From Caballeronia sordidicola (lineage in GTDB: Bacteria > Pseudomonadota > Gammaproteobacteria > Burkholderiales > Burkholderiaceae), in assembly GCF_000729995.1 (NCBI RefSeq), contig NZ_JNFG01000202.1:310001-374000 (forward strand): a stretch of DNA of 64,000 nt. The letters are read 5' to 3'. Below the pieces are notes generated by a model that worked only from the letters and a program-made list of their open reading frames with translations, was not told the origin of the DNA and made no database searches. Position numbers and translations under genes: made by a program. Positions 62,102-64,000 of the stretch are shown piece by piece (position 1 is the first letter of the stretch; every line of letters starts with the position of its first letter).

Positions 62102-64000
62102 ATGGCACACGATATCCGCATTGCCGAAGGCTCGCCGTTTCCCCTCGGCGCGACTTGGGACGGCGAGGGCGTCAACTTCGCCTTATTCTCCGCTCACGCC
62201 TCGAAAGTCGAACTGTGCCTCTTTGATCAACTCGGCGAGAAGGAACTCGAACGTATCGAATTGCCTGAATACACCGATGAAGTTTTCCACGTCTATCTAT
62301 TCGGTCTGAAACCGGGCGCGGTCTATGGGTATCGTGTCCACGGTCCTTACGAGCCGGAGAACGGACATCGTTTCAACCCGAACAAGCTGTTGCTCGACCC
62401 GTACGCGAAGGCGCACGTGGGTGAGTTGAAGTGGGACGCGGCGGTGTTCGGCTACACGCTGAACGCGGACGGCGACGACCTCACGTTCGATGAACGCGAC
62501 AGTGCGCCATTCGTGCAAAAGTGCCAGGTGGTCGATCAGAGTTTTTCGTGGGTTCACCCGACACGCGTTCGCGTACCTTGGGAACAGACCATCTTCTACG
62601 AAACCCACGTGCGCGGTTACACGAAACGCCACCCGGCTGTACCTGAGCATTTGCGCGGCACCTTCGAGGGATTGGGCACGAAGGAGGTTATTGAGCACAT
62701 CAAGAGCCTGGGGGTGACATCGGTTGAATTGCTGCCCATTCATGCATTCGTAGACGATAGCCATCTCACCGACAAAGGTCTCACCAACTACTGGGGCTAC
62801 AACACGATCGGCTTTTTCGCGGCCGATCCGCGCTTCTTTGCGCAAGGCCCGGGCGCGGTCGCCGAACTCAAACAGATGATCGACCGCTTCCACGAAGCCG
62901 GTCTCGAGATCATTCTCGATGTGGTGTACAACCACACCGCCGAAGGCAACGAACGCGGCCCGACGTTGTCGTTCAAAGGTATCGACAACGCGTCGTACTA
63001 TCGCTTGCCTGAAGACAAGCGTTATTACATCAACGATACCGGCACGGGCAACACGCTCAACCTGTCGCATCCGCGCGTGCTGCAGATGGTCACCGACAGC
63101 TTGCGCTACTGGGTAACCGAGATGAACGTGGACGGTTTCCGTTTCGATCTCGCGACCATCCTCGGCCGCGAGACCTACGGCTTCGACGAAGGCGGCGGCT
63201 TCCTCGACAGTTGCCGGCAGGACCCGATTCTCTCGAGCGTGAAGCTGATCGCCGAGCCTTGGGATTGCGGTCCGGGCGGGTATCAGGTCGGTGGTTTTCC
63301 GCCGGGCTGGGCGGAATGGAACGACAAGTTCCGCGATACCGTGCGCGAGTTCTGGAAGGGCGAAGAGGGCGTGGCGGCAGAGTTGGCCACGCGCATCACC
63401 GGTTCCGGCGATCATTTCAACCATCGCGGCCGCCGTCCGTGGGCGAGCGTGAATTTCATCACCGCGCACGACGGTTTTACGTTGAACGACCTGGTCTCGT
63501 ACAACGAGAAGCACAACGAGGCAAACGGCGAGGACAACAATGACGGCAGCTCGGACAACCGCTCGTGGAATTGCGGCGCGGAAGGACCGACTGACGACCC
63601 TGAAATCCGGGCGCTGCGTGAACGCCAGAAACGCAACATGCTGGCTACGCTGCTGTTCTCGCAAGGCACGCCGATGATCCTTGCCGGCGACGAATTCGGC
63701 CGCACGCAACAGGGCAACAACAACGCGTATTGCCAGGACGACGACATCAGCTGGGTCAACTGGGATATCGACGACGACGGCCGCGCGCTGAACGATTTCG
63801 TGCGCAAGCTCACGACGTTGCGGCACACGCTGCCGGTGTTGCGTCGCGGACGTTTCCTGACGGGAGAGTTCCATGAAGACCTGGAACTCTCCGACGTCAA
63901 ATGGCTGAGCCCATCGGGCGAGGAACTGACGCCCGAACAATGGGACGATCCGTCGATGCGCTGCTTCGGGCTCGTGATTGACGGCCGCGCTCAAGCGACG
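62102..64000 (+). CDS. glgX: Glycogen debranching enzyme (isoamylase type), 3' end cut by window
   Basis: 633 codons from ATG 62102 without a stop; family members have about 700-750. N-terminal CBM48 domain (EGSPFPLGATWDGEGVNFALFS), then a GH13 (alpha/beta)8 barrel with the four conserved blocks: DVVYNHTAE, GFRFDLATIL (catalytic Asp), IAEPWD (Glu) and ITAHDGFTLND (Asp). It cuts alpha-1,6 branches in glycogen or limit dextrins. No ribosome site beyond CACACGCATAC; promoter in the gap before it. Confidence 0.96.
   Translation, partial: MAHDIRIAEGSPFPLGATWDGEGVNFALFSAHASKVELCLFDQLGEKELERIELPEYTDEVFHVYLFGLKPGAVYGYRVHGPYEPENGHRFNPNKLLLDPYAKAHVGELKWDAAVFGYTLNADGDDLTFDERDSAPFVQKCQVVDQSFSWVHPTRVRVPWEQTIFYETHVRGYTKRHPAVPEHLRGTFEGLGTKEVIEHIKSLGVTSVELLPIHAFVDDSHLTDKGLTNYWGYNTIGFFAADPRFFAQGPGAVAELKQMIDRFHEAGLEIILDVVYNHTAEGNERGPTLSFKGIDNASYYRLPEDKRYYINDTGTGNTLNLSHPRVLQMVTDSLRYWVTEMNVDGFRFDLATILGRETYGFDEGGGFLDSCRQDPILSSVKLIAEPWDCGPGGYQVGGFPPGWAEWNDKFRDTVREFWKGEEGVAAELATRITGSGDHFNHRGRRPWASVNFITAHDGFTLNDLVSYNEKHNEANGEDNNDGSSDNRSWNCGAEGPTDDPEIRALRERQKRNMLATLLFSQGTPMILAGDEFGRTQQGNNNAYCQDDDISWVNWDIDDDGRALNDFVRKLTTLRHTLPVLRRGRFLTGEFHEDLELSDVKWLSPSGEELTPEQWDDPSMRCFGLVIDGRAQAT

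Noticed and set aside
62297..63994. 565-residue open frame opposite glgX (minus strand)
   Set aside because: Antisense shadow of the GH13 gene, whose catalytic motifs are all in the plus frame; high GC keeps the opposite frame free of stops.
1..64000. CRISPR array, prophage, tRNA or rRNA genes
   Set aside because: No regularly spaced direct repeats, phage structural genes or recognisable RNA genes were seen on either strand.

Overview
The window is a high-GC, densely coded stretch of a beta-proteobacterial chromosome, most likely a Paraburkholderia/Caballeronia-type Burkholderiaceae. That assignment rests on protein resemblance (OmpW porin, DUF190 pair, MXKDX-repeat protein, PuuD-type urate catabolism), gene order style and base composition; no rRNA or tRNA gene was seen. 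It reads as ordinary chromosome: no phage, no integron, no CRISPR array, one decayed IS66 fragment and one internally deleted GTPase pseudogene.

Layout. 0-10 kb: a MalT-like LuxR regulator cut by the window edge, an etfB-etfA-acyl-CoA dehydrogenase operon, an OmpW porin, a PIN toxin/antitoxin pair and a ferredoxin-NADP reductase-like flavoprotein. 10-18.5 kb: a SnoaL-like gene and a TetR regulator divergent around a perfect palindrome, a GST, an esterase-like hydrolase, an OmpR/EnvZ-type two-component system, an EF-hand protein, and a beta-carbonic anhydrase followed by two DUF190 (PII-like) genes. 18.5-23.3 kb: a self-contained TonB receptor/ExbB/ExbD/TonB operon, divergent from a Zur-box-like palindrome that drives the wreck of a COG0523 (CobW/ZigA-like) GTPase. 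23.3-32.4 kb: a stress island built around a SigF-type ECF sigma factor and two NrsF-type (DUF1109) anti-sigma genes.

The clearest discovery is that this island is a local sigma-F regulon. A two-block promoter GTAACC-N16-CGAA occurs six times, always intergenic and always with exactly 16 bases between the blocks: before the DUF1223 gene, before the MFS exporter gene, before each anti-sigma/sigma transcription unit, and twice in tandem before the cytochrome b/molybdoenzyme pair. It also shows that the longest possible start of the sigma gene is wrong, because the promoter overlaps it.

32.8-38.8 kb: ddpX with a five-gene dipeptide ABC transporter (D-Ala-D-Ala use). 39-41 kb: a DUF1992 gene, tadA and ldcA in an overlapping string. 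41-54 kb: a purine/ureide catabolic region comprising a GntR regulator, NCS1 permease, allantoin racemase-like protein, PuuE allantoinase, UraD, allantoicase, ureidoglycolate lyase, then PuuD, UraH and an 8-oxoguanine deaminase-like enzyme with a LysR regulator. It is followed by a BMP-type purine/nucleoside ABC transporter (54.4-59.4 kb). Together these would carry urate to glyoxylate and urea; xanthine dehydrogenase and urease are not in the window. 59.5-64 kb: dodecin, a conserved hypothetical gene, mscL and a glgX debranching enzyme cut by the window end.
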